DNA from: Leptasterias polaris
Lineage: Eukaryota > Echinodermata > Asteroidea > Forcipulatida > Asteriidae
Direction of reading: 5' to 3'
NCBI GenBank assembly: GCA_037783415.1
Contig: JAZGTN010000002.1
Location: 4,092,001 to 4,156,000, forward strand
DNA length: 64,000 nucleotides
Part shown: one piece after another, positions 35,501 to 47,500 of the stretch
Layout: the number at the start of each line of letters is the position of its first letter
Position numbering within the stretch: position 1 is the first letter of the stretch
The notes under the pieces: model-generated
What the model was told of the DNA's origin: nothing
Databases searched by the model: none
What the model saw: the letters and a program-made list of their open reading frames with translations, nothing else
Translations under genes and position numbers: made by a program

Positions 35501-38500
35501 ACTCTTCGTCAAAAGAGTATTGTTTCAACCACATAGTTTAAAATAAAAAATGGGAGGCAATGACACCTTTGCTTTCAAAATCGTCATTAAATAGTTTACC
35601 GACTCTCTGTAGTTCATTGTACTGGTTTTCAGTTATCAGCTTGATTTCTGGAGCAGCCTGGTCAGAGGTCGGCCTCCCGTCTGCGTCAACGGCTGCCACG
35701 TAGGCTACGACGCTGAATCCAGTCACAGCATCCTCTTGAACTGTCGCAGTTGCAGCGGTGATTGCCTGGCCGCCGAGGCCACTGAGGTCTGGCGGATTGA
35801 TGTTGGTCGTCGAGGCATCGTTGTCGGCATTGATGAAGATGATACCTGCTGGCCTCTCAGGACCATCTAGGACGTTGATGATGAATGTCCTCTCGATGGT
35901 GTTATCTGGTAGTGAATCTCGGCATCTGATCGTAATGGAGAGAGAAGGATTGGTCTCAAAATTCAACCGCTCGGAGTAAGCCACTCGGAGCTGAATTTCG
36001 CCCCCTTGGTGTGCCAAGCCGAAAGGACCTCCGGTGTCGTTTAACAGCACGCAGTAAAACATCTCACCAGAGCTGGAGGGATCTTGTACTTCTACCAATC
36101 CAACAACCGTTCCGACAGCAGAGCCTTCAATGATCGTAGTGCCGATCAACTGAATCCCTGTGGGAGGTAGATTCACGTCATCCACAGCTATCGTAAAAGT
36201 CTGGACATGGAGTAGAGGGGTGGTCACCCCAAGGTCCCTAACGATGATTGTAACCTCCACCGAGGCAGCCTCCCTGGATCCCTCATCAATTGCCAGCTTG
36301 TTGCTGTCGGTAATTTTAAGAGCGCCATCCGGTGTTTGAGTCTGGATTTGGAATTCGTGCTGCTGTGAGGTGTCCTCGTCTTCGGCTTCTAATGTTGCTA
36401 TTATTGTTTCAGGGGATAGCTGAGCTGAGACTGTCATTATTTGGAACATTACAATTCCAGTGGGAGGATCGTTTCTATCCAGGACATATACAGAAATACC
36501 CTGGGAAAAGAAGAACAAAGTAGAATATCTATTGAAAAAGGTCAACGTTGAAATGGTTCATTTGTTCTATGCAGAGGACAAGATCAAGCAACTGTTTGAT
36601 TTCGTTGGAAGTTTTTATACGCATTGTTATTGAAACAAAAAATTTACTGATCCAATAAGCCCTGCCGCCCCCAAAAAGGGATTGGGCACTACATCACGGG
36701 GATGAGCTAGAGGAGTTAATCTATTAAAGACAAAAAATAAAACATATTTGTATGATTCTGAGACAAACGAACAGAGTGACTCGTACCTTTGAAAAAGTCA
36801 GGCCGTCTTCATCAGTGGTCGTGATTTCAATGTCGTACCGGTTGCGTCTCTCATAATTGAGCTGGTTGTTAGCAATGAGCATCCGATTGTTCACTGAGAA
36901 CAGGGTGGAGTCTGACACTGTGTACTGGAACTCTAAATGATCATCGGTGTCGGGATCGATGGTTTGGAGGAAAGCTACTACTGCACCTGGGTGTGGGAAG
37001 AGAGGAGGGGGATGGGGTTAGGGATGAGGAGGAGAATTTAAGTGATAGAGCGACCTTGGCCCATTTTCGTGGCTCTGGAGCAAAGAATTGGCGCATAGGG
37101 AAGCAGCGAGTTCTTCACATACGGAAGCAGGGAATTCCGCGCTTAGGTCAAGCGTATTTTACAGGATCGCAGGGAATTTGTTCATGTGCGCATGAGTGTT
37201 TGGCGTTACTAGGCAATCTTTGCTTACACAGCTAGTGCAGAAATTCGGCAATTGTCCTGTAAGCAAAGAATGGCAAGCACAGAATTCGGCGGTAAGCCAT
37301 GTAAGCAGAGCCATTAAATTGGGCCCCGGAAGTTTAAGACGGAGATTGAGACCCGTCTTGAGTGTTAACCCTTTCCTTACCATAGGCGACTTTAGTCGAC
37401 TGCACTCATACCTCTCCTTCCTTACCATTGGCGACTTTAGTCGACTGCACTCATACCCCTCCTTCCTTACCATTGGCGACTTTAGTCGACTGCACTCATA
37501 CCCCTCCTTCCTTACCATTGGCGACTTTAGTCGACCAAGCTTACACACAAAAAAGCACTCAAGCCTGAGCACAAAGGCCATTTGTAATAAAGCTGTAGTT
37601 TTGTTCATGTTCGCCCTCCATACCCAAGCTCACCATCATTGGAAAGGGAAAGATCGGATCTTTCCAATGATGGTCAAATAAAATAAGGTTGGTATTTTGC
37701 AATCTCTTCAAACTGGAGTTGAAAAATCCGAAATGCCAAACACCTACGGAGCGCCATATGGTTGTGTACAAAAAAGTGTTTGAGATTACAGATCACACCA
37801 AGGAAAGAAAGACAAAGAACTTTGACATTTATTGACCGATCTGAATGATTTTTTGATTATATGAAAGGGAATTCAATAAGTGAGAACTTTTTTATTACTT
37901 ATTTTGCTGTAAAACAATGTCTTCAAGTAGATAATGGGGTTTGTAAAAATGACCTTTGAACGAAAGCTTTCTGTTGTGTAAGAATGTGTGCTTCATGCTT
38001 GAGTGGTCAAACAATGCGGTTAATATCAGCAGTTAGTTTATGTCCAAACAATTCGTTAAGGAAAGGGTTAAGTCTAGAGTTTTAAGATGATGTAAGATTT
38101 CAGACTTCTGCACACTGTAAAATGGAAACCTTCAAATTTCATTTATTCTTGAATAATTCATACAAATTATTTTACTAATTTGAAGTTATTTTGTACCGGT
38201 ATTGTTTGTAATTACCTTTGTAAATTTATTTTCTCTAAGGTTTCAATTATGTGGATTTTTTTAGGAGCATGTTTCATGGATGGATGCTATATAAATATTC
38301 ATTATTATTATTATTATTAGGAAATAAATGTCACTTTGATGCAATAAACTTCTAAAGTTACAATACCTACCGTCTTAATTTTTATGCATTTTTACTGTTG
38401 GTAAATCCTGTAAGGGTCTTGTGTTATCATTTTTATGGGTTGTGGTATTTCCTCGCTTTTTACCAATATTATTGTGATTATTTTGTGTTTTCCAGTTTTG

Positions 38501-41500
38501 AGCTTTTTAATCATTGTCTTTTTTGCTGTTGCTTTTTTATTATTGTTGATTATTTTGTTATGCGCTTGTGTGCACTTAATGGAATGGGCGCAATATAAAG
38601 CAATAAATTATTTATTTATTTATTTATACCTCCTTCATTGTTTTCAGCAATCTCAAAGAGCCCAGTTGCAGAGACAATATTCGTTGGTCTCTCGGCCACG
38701 TTCGTCACCGTTATCCCAAAGTAGTGACTGACGCTCAAGCCTCCGCTGTCGCTGCACTCTACAACGATAGTCGGCATCTCACCGCTGCCGGCAAAACTTT
38801 CATAATCCAGTCTTGAGCTATCAGATACCTGCAGGAGAAAGGTTTGAAAATTTATCAGTGTTTTAGAAATTCAGTTACTACATGTATGTTGACATGAGAA
38901 ACTTTGACCTTTTGGGATGAGTGATAGGTCAAAACTTGTGGCAGTTAGTGGCCGCTCTGGGCATTTTGGTACAAGCTGCTTTGAGCCGCTATGGCCAGTC
39001 TGTAAAGATTTAAGGTACAAAATGTAAACCTAACGCTTAAAGAGACCATTCATTTTTGTGTAATCATCATAGTACATGTATGTGGGGTGTCGTGGCCGAG
39101 TGGATAAGAGCACCGAACTCAAGCTCTGGTGTTTCTGTTCAGCAGAGTGTGGGTTCGAGTCCCGGTCGTGACACTTGTGTCCCTGAGCAAGACACTTAAC
39201 TATAATTGCTTCTCTCCACCCAGGGGTAAAATGGGTACCTGTGAGGGCAGAGATGGATTTAGCCTAGTAGCGCATATATTGCAGCACAGGCTGTATATAC
39301 TCCCCAGGGAGCTGATATGGTTTCAGGATTGATAAAAATGGCCCAGTGACCAGGGGTAATAATATGCGCCTCGGAATAGCCTAGCTAGATAGATGGCGCT
39401 TTATAAATGCTTGATATTATTATTATGCCCATACATGGGTACTATTATTGTTTTTTGTACTCAGTTTTCAGTAACAATGTTTTTCAAAAAGTATGAAGCA
39501 TAGATTCTGTTTTGTTTTACAAATTTAAAGTCACCTGGAAATATAATTTTTTTTTTTTTTTAAATATAAGAGTATATGTATATTAACAATAAAACAATTT
39601 TTTGAGTAATTGTTTGTCAGTATTTATATGTTAAACAAATAGATAAAGTTGTTTGGGGGTGACTCCGCCCATCCCTTTTTGTGACGTCAATCGAGGAAGA
39701 CTTCGCCTCGATCGAACATCGACCCCCCTCGAACTTGCCTGCATTTACGTTGTATATACACGTGCAAGTAGTGAGATTGTACGTTTCGTTTGGTTATCCA
39801 AAAAGGGGATTTTTCTTGCATTTTTCCAGCAAAAATTGCTGCTGGATGCAGCAAAACGACTAAAGATGGGGTCAGCCAGCATATTTTTCCCAAATATAGG
39901 CAGTTACAGGCATCGAAAGTCAGGCTAACGAGGGCAAAGTGGTCCGGTCCGACGTCGTTTTCAGCGCTATGCATGCAGCGAACACGTCGAGCCGTCGTCC
40001 GTGCTTGGATCGAGGATTTTTTCCGTTGGTAGTAGTGTGCAAGGGAAGTTGCAGTGAAGCTTAGGTTACCAGCGAAATGTTTCTGGTGGAAAAACAATAC
40101 CTCGTATTATCCGTGTTCTCGTTATGACCATGCTCGTATCTTCCGTTTTTTTTAAGACATAGAAACGCGCATGGGACAGTTCGGGACCGGTGAAAAACCT
40201 CGTATCAACTGGCGTCTCGTATTAGTCGACTGTACACTGTCCTAGGATTGCATTGGGTGGTGACGTCCGAATACGAAGAACGCATCATACTGATCAGGTA
40301 CCCAGACGTAATGTACGGGGCCAGACTACACATTTTCTCCTGCCTCGATTGACGTCACGAACAGCGCCATGTAAAGGGGGGCCTATTTTTTAATTTGTAA
40401 TTAAAAGAAAAATACAATTTTTTAACCTTAGTAAATTGTTTATTCACATTCCACTCACAAAAATGTATATATTAATGACAAAAGCTTTATTTTGAAAAAA
40501 TACCACTGCCAGGTGCCTTTAAATAGTATGTCAAAATGGGAAACATTGACAAATTTCAACTGTGGACATGACTTTCACTATGACCTCTGTCTGTAAATGG
40601 AAGCAGAAAAACTCTTGCGGCTGTTTGCGGCCGCTATGGGCATTTTGTTACAAGCCTCTTGTGGTCGCTATGGTCTCTAAAGGGTTAATATTAAAAACAA
40701 ATTGACAAGGAATGGCCCATTTGCAAACAAGGTGACAACAGGGTCTACGTCTGTAAAGGTAATTACCTTAATTGAAAATCCATCTAAGCTGAACAACCCA
40801 GATGCACTCTCTTGAAGTACACATGTAAAGTCTTGATCAGTGAACACACTATCCGGATCGGACACCGTCAGGGTACCGACAGTCGTTCCTACCGGACTAT
40901 TCTCCGCAATCTCCGACCGGCTGATCTGAATCTGCGTTGGAGCCTCGTTTACGTTGAGGACGTTCACGGTGGTCATGAAGACCTCTGAGGTGAGGCTGGG
41001 CGAGCTGGGGTCCCGGGCGTACAGACTGATGCTTAGGGTGGGTTCCGTTTCAAAATCCAGGGCTCGCTTGGAGACGAGGCGGCGGGAGTTGGGCGTGGCT
41101 CCAGCCTGCAACTGTGGGTTCAAGTCAACGAAAAGTGAGTTTTCTCTTTTATCTTCTCTTTAACTTCGGTGCATCATGTTGGATTTGAGGCATTGCATGG
41201 TGAGGTATCAATGTTTATTTGGTTTGCGGTAACACCACTTGTATATCTACTTGCTGGGTAGATTTTGTTCTTTTGAAAAATTGTCTTGCTAATTATTCTA
41301 CTGCCGAGGAGTAGATTTTGGGGAATTCGGGAGACTCCTTACGATGACTAGAGCAGGCTAGTCGAAACATGGAGACCAATTAAGAACTCACTCCGCGGCA
41401 GTGCAGTTAATAACGATCCACTAAGCGAAAATGGTAGTCCCTACCTTCCGCTCAGGTAGTAGTTAAAAACCAGGACTGTTCTTTTCAGAACTGAGAAGTC

Positions 41501-44500
41501 TCCCGAATTCCGAAAAATCTACTCCGCGGCAGTAGAACAAGTAGCGAGACAAGTTCTCAAAAGGCATCAAGTCATAGAGCAACTGGTCTCCTCATTCTTC
41601 TTTGATTTTGTGTCATATCTACTTGTATGCAGTTTAGGGTGACCGCGTATAAACATGATTCATTATTTTGGATCGCATCAAAATACTTGAATTTTGACAC
41701 ACCCGTACTAAGTACCCTACAAGCGCTCGAAAGTTTTTAACAAGCCTGTGTGCAAAGCAGTCACTTTTGGGAGACAACCAGTGTTTTTTTTTTCAGCACA
41801 TCCCTGCCAGGGGTTAGTGACAAGAGGTATCGATATGGCCAGTGCCCATGGTAGTGAGGCTGAGATGTTATGCATCCTGTGACCAACTTAGGCGTAAAAC
41901 AGCAGATACACACAGCTTTCTATGTGCAACACACACAATCTAAAAGTAACCAATGTTCCTCTGACCTCTAGTGATGTCAAAGGTCATGCCAATTTACCTC
42001 AAATGCATCTCCTGGATTGATGGGTATGAAGAATTTGATACTATCTCCATCAGGATCCACTGCAGACACGATGCCAACGAGGGCGCCAACCTGGTTCTCA
42101 TGGATAGAGCTATGCTCTAACCGAACATCCTTGGGAGGCTCATTCACATCTTGCACCTGATTGGACAGGGGTCAAAGTTCAAGGATCAGACATAAATTAA
42201 GGTGCGTGTGATAATGTTGAATTATGATGACACAAAAGTCCAATTTTGTACCCCTGGTTTTCCAACCTAAGCCTCACCTTGTGGTGATAATGGTGAAAGA
42301 CAGAAAAAAGGCGGCCAAATAGGGAAAGAGATCCTTGAACAAAAACTTCTTTCTGGCCACAGTTTTTACTTTTTTATTTCCCAGACATCCAGTGTTTCAA
42401 CCTTGAGAAGTATATGTTAATGATGTTGTGAATAAATTAGCGACAGTCAAGGTATTGGATGTCAACAATCTTTTAAAACCTGTGACAAAAACAAATAGTT
42501 TTCAGCTTTTACACTTTAAGTTACTTTTTGACAAATAACTCAATAATTTCAAACATGGTTTACCGTGACTACAAACGTCTGGACACCACTCCCCTCTGCA
42601 GCCTCAGCCTTGATGATGACATAGTGCATTGACATTTCTTCAAAATCTAACGGCTCGATTGTTCTCAGTGTCGCTGTTCTCCCTGGCGCCCTTTGGCTGA
42701 CTGAGAATAACTGAGATGCACCTCCGATGATTGAGAAGGTGAAGTCACCGGTTGGCACAGTCGATTCTGCTGTCAGGTCTCCTTAAATTTGACAATCAAT
42801 AAATACCAAATAAGGTAGAATTAGCGTGTTGTAGCTGAGCGGTCTAGCGCATCGGACTCAAGTCCTTCTTCCCGAGCCCATCGGATCTTGAGTTCGAGCC
42901 CCGGTCATGACACTTGAGCAAGACACTTGAGCAAGACACTTAAGGCAGGATATGCTTTTGGTAATTGTCAAAGACCAGTATCCTCACTTGGTGTATCCCA
43001 ACATAAAATAACAAACCTGTGAAAATTTGGGCTCAATCGGTCATCGAAGTTGCAAGAAAATAATAACAGAAAGAAAAACACATGTTACGTAAAATTGTGT
43101 GCTTTCAAATGTTGAGAAAGACTTCATGCCTGAAGCCTTTCTCAGATTCATTACTTCAGAGGAAGTCATTTCTCACGATGTTTTATACTGTCAGAAGCTC
43201 TCAGGAGCTCATTACCAAGTAAGTTTTTATAGAAATGTATTTCTTGAGTAATTACCAAAAGTGTCCACTACCTTTAAGTATAATTGCTTCTCATCACCTA
43301 GGAGTGAATAGATAGCTGACAAGGTATAGATAGAGGTTGTTGATGTGAATGATTAGCGACCTGTGCCTCCATTTGGCTGCTGGTGCTGCATACTCCTAAG
43401 GAGTTGAGATGGTTTCAGAAATGTTTGAGGTCTGATGATCAGGAGTAGTAGTATATATAAGGCGCTCTGAGGAGCCTACTTAGCTTCAAATAAACCAAAA
43501 GGGAACTGACTGGGTATATTTTAAATGATTTTGGGTTGAACAAAGAAGAATTGACTTGAGCGGTATTTGAACCAACTACCTCCGGCACGTTAATCCGGAG
43601 GTCGTTGGTTCAAATCCCGCTCTAGTCAATTTTTCTTTGTTCAACCCAAAATCTTTATTATTTATTATAAGAGGATATGTATGACCTCCATTTCTCATTT
43701 CATTCAAGTCAAATGGCTTATTGCCAAACTTACCCACAAAACTTTCACCAGGTTGTCCTTCGAGGACCATATTATTGCTTAGAGAGATGGTAATAGTTAC
43801 ACTGGTATCCGTAATAGGTCCATCCTCAAATACATTGATGATGAAAGTTACCGGTGTTGACAGCTCAGTGATGCCATCAGAGCACTGCACTTCAATGGTG
43901 TACTGGTTACCAGCCAAGGAACTCAGATCTTGGTTCACCTTTTGACAAAGCGAAGGAAAATAGTTTTGCTTTTGGGAAAACAGAATTGGAAAGTATGTTT
44001 TCTCCTTCTCGAAACACTTCTATCGTTGATATCAAGTCGTAAAAATCCTTCACTCAAAAGGGAAAAGAGAAATCTGTTCCTTCCTCCCATACATACCTGT
44101 AACTTATTCCCAGTGGTTCAATATCATCCCTCAATCAAAAGGGAAAAAGGAAAATCTGTTCCTTCCTCCCATACATACCTGTAAGTTATTCCCAGTGGTT
44201 CAATATCATCCCTCAATCAAAAGGGAAAAAGGAAAATCTGTTCCTTCCTCCCATACATACCTGTAACTTATTCCCAGTGGTTCAATATCATCCCTCAATC
44301 AAAAGGGAAAAAGGAAAATCTGTTCCTTCCTCCCATACATACCTGTAAGTTATTCCCAGTGGTTCAATATCATCCCTCAATCAAAAGGGAAAAAGGAAAA
44401 TCTGTTCCTTCCTCCCATACATACCTGTAACTTATTCCCAGTGGTTCAATATCATCCCTCAATCAAAAGGGAAAAAGGAAAATCTGTTCCTTCCTCCCAT

Positions 44501-47500
44501 ACATACCTGTAACTTATTCCCAGTGGTTCAATATCTGACTTCCTTCAATCAAAAGGGAAAAGGGAAATCTATTCCTTCTTCCCATACATACTTGTAACTA
44601 ATTCTAAGTGGTTCAATATATTTTTTTCAATAAAAAGGGAAAAGTGAAAATTTATTGTTTTCTATCCATACATACCTTTAACTGGTTTCCGTCAGTGATA
44701 AACCTGCCCTCAGCATCGTTGATCAATCTAAATGTATGTTCATCACTGGTATCTTCATCAATGCATTGTAGGACTGCTGCACTACGACCCACTGCTGTAT
44801 TAGCCCCGACCATCGTGCTGGAGATTACTACATTGCTGGGCGGGTCATTCACATCCAGAATCTGTGATAAAAAAAATTGTATTCTACATTTTTGCAAATT
44901 ATCTTTGTGGCATTGCGGTTTGCAAAAGCAACTTGTTTTAAGAACAGACGAAAATCACAAATGTGAACATCGCCAAGTCGGTAAAACACTGTACCTTGAT
45001 TTGCGATCATGACAACATCTTAAGTTATTTTAAATCTTAAATAAAATCTTTAATAAAAAATATATATTTTTGGGGGGAGAAAAGGGACATGGCGTGGTAT
45101 TATGAATCAAGGAGAACAACATTCTTGTGTGACAGGTTGTTTTCATATAGCTCTTTAGCAGCGCCCTCGCTTGAGCTTAAAACTTTCTTATCTATCTATC
45201 CAAAGTAGTAGTGAGTCATTCTTAACACAGCACTGATACAACCAACATCATTTTCTGTTCTAGGGTCCAAGATCCATTTGCTGAATTGGTATTTTCTAAG
45301 GTTTAGTATTTACACAGAAATTGTTTTATTGTATCTTTTTAGGTTGTTTTGTTAGTAGTGTCACATTTTCTGGGTGACATACTTTTTTATTATCAGATAC
45401 ACTGTATGAAACTTTGCAATTGCACAAAAGAGAAAATGAAAAGACCAACCACTATAAACAGTGTTTTTCAGTACTGTATTAGTACATTTATTTAAGAAAA
45501 AGATCAAATCAGCTGGAATGTTGCCAGCGTGATTATTTATTTTTTACCTTGATGTTGAACTGGGATGTTGATGTAAGCCCGGCTGGATCCTCTGCTATTA
45601 GGGAAATAGAATGTACCTGACCGACCAGAGGAGACTCAAAGTTGAGTCCATTCCCGCCTACTTTCAGATCACCGTTCTGATCTGTAGAATGGCAACAAGA
45701 ATATCAAAATTGATGTAATAGTTGCGTCGGGACGAAGAATGTTATTGTGGTTAATACCCTTACACAACCTTCCGATAAGCACTGTAAACGGTGCTTTTAA
45801 AGCACATGTGTCACATCGGTAATTGTCAGAGACCAGTATCCACACTTGATGTGACTCAACATATACATGAAATAACAAACCTGTGAAAGTTTCAGCTTAA
45901 TCGGACATTGGAGTCACAAGAAAAAAGTTGAAAAAACCTTAAATGTTTTCAATCCTTTCAAACATTGAGTTTCGGACTCAATGTTTGAAAGGATTGAAAA
46001 CTAATTGCTTTACTCATTTCTCAAAAAATTTTGCATTTCAAGCATAAATCTTTCAAAGGGAGTTTCCCACCATGACCAATTTTATACCATGTAATTTGTG
46101 TGCATTTCAGTGAACATTTATACTTTTTACTCTTACAAATGTTATGCACACTCCTTAAACTTCTGATGGAAAACATTTTTTTAAATACACAAGCTACTTA
46201 GAGGGTATGTGTTGCGTTGTAGCATTGTGTCGTGTACACTAGCATATTATGTCATGAACTATGAGTCATTAATGAGAAATCATTTCACGGTGCAACTATT
46301 CGTGAGTACTTTTGGAAGTAGTCATGGCGGCGCAACTACTCGAGTAGTTGCAATGCGATGGTCATGACTAGTCATTGCAATCAACAGTCGCAATTACTCA
46401 ACTAGTCACACTGGTCAACCAGGCTTACTTAAATGCACTGCTAAACATTTTATTCTTGATATAGGAAAAACAATTCTATTTCAAGAAAATAATTTTGTGT
46501 CACTCCCTAGACAATTTTTTTATTAAGATTTTTGGGAGTGACACAAGAAAAGTTTTCTTGAAGTGAGATTTTTTCTTACTTCATGAATAATTTCCCACAT
46601 TCCAGCAGATGTCGTTTTACAAGAGGAGATTTGTAATTCATTAAATAGCAGCGGGTAACGCAAACCATTTAATTTATGTAATAACTGCATGAGGGATAAC
46701 AAATATTATTTTGATTTTCACTGAACATTGAGTGTGCAATAGTGCTTATCACACATCAGAGTCCTGTAAAAGAGATGTTTTAACAGGCTACTCACGTTGG
46801 ATCAGAACCATGATCCCCAGCATTTTAGAACAGACGGCTAAAATGCCAGAACACCGAGCGTGACTGAGGATAAGAAGCCAGTCTTAAATTTTCCCTAAAG
46901 GAAATGCATACCTTTGGTTTTTTTAACCGTTTGATTGTTTTAATCCTCGATAAATGTAGATATATCGATAAAACTAACCTGTGAAAGTTTTCATTTCAAA
47001 AGGTGGTAGCGTTTTTGAGATATCAACAAAAATCCGGAGTGAATATGTTCACGCAGGAAGAATAATCCCTAATATACACAATCAGAGAAAAGTTATCTGA
47101 CAGTAACGTTTCTCAGATTCAAATTTTGTGGGATAAAAACTGATATCTTTTTCCATAACCACATGTAACTTCAAAGTGAAATGTTTCTCAAAATACATTA
47201 TACTACCGGAACCTGCTGTTCTTCTGACCAAGTAAGTTTTGATTGCCATTTTGAATTTCAAGAGTGATTACCAAACGCATACTTTCCCTTTAAAAACAAT
47301 ACACTTTCTGATCAGTGCTAATACCCAACCCTAAGCATCACATCCACAGGTCAAGTGGAGTCATCATTCCTACCGAGATTGAAAATATGTCCGTTGTCAA
47401 TCAGGACTAACACCAAAGCATCTAGGTCTGGATCTGTGGCAGTTACTGTAGCGATCCGTGTATTCTCAGCCGTGTTCTCCATCACGCAGGCGTGAATGTC

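Noticed and set aside
37159..37681. 149- and 161-codon ORFs on both strands
   Set aside because: Produced by a 45-bp tandem repeat (multiple of 3) within a TTAA element.
39086..39175. tRNA-Leu gene
   Set aside because: A and B boxes are present but the stem pairing is imperfect and the unit continues into a SINE body repeated elsewhere.
39687..40097. 136-codon ORF inside the 1-kb TTAA element as a transposase
   Set aside because: No DDD/DDE-like motif or cysteine-rich tail; the element looks non-autonomous.
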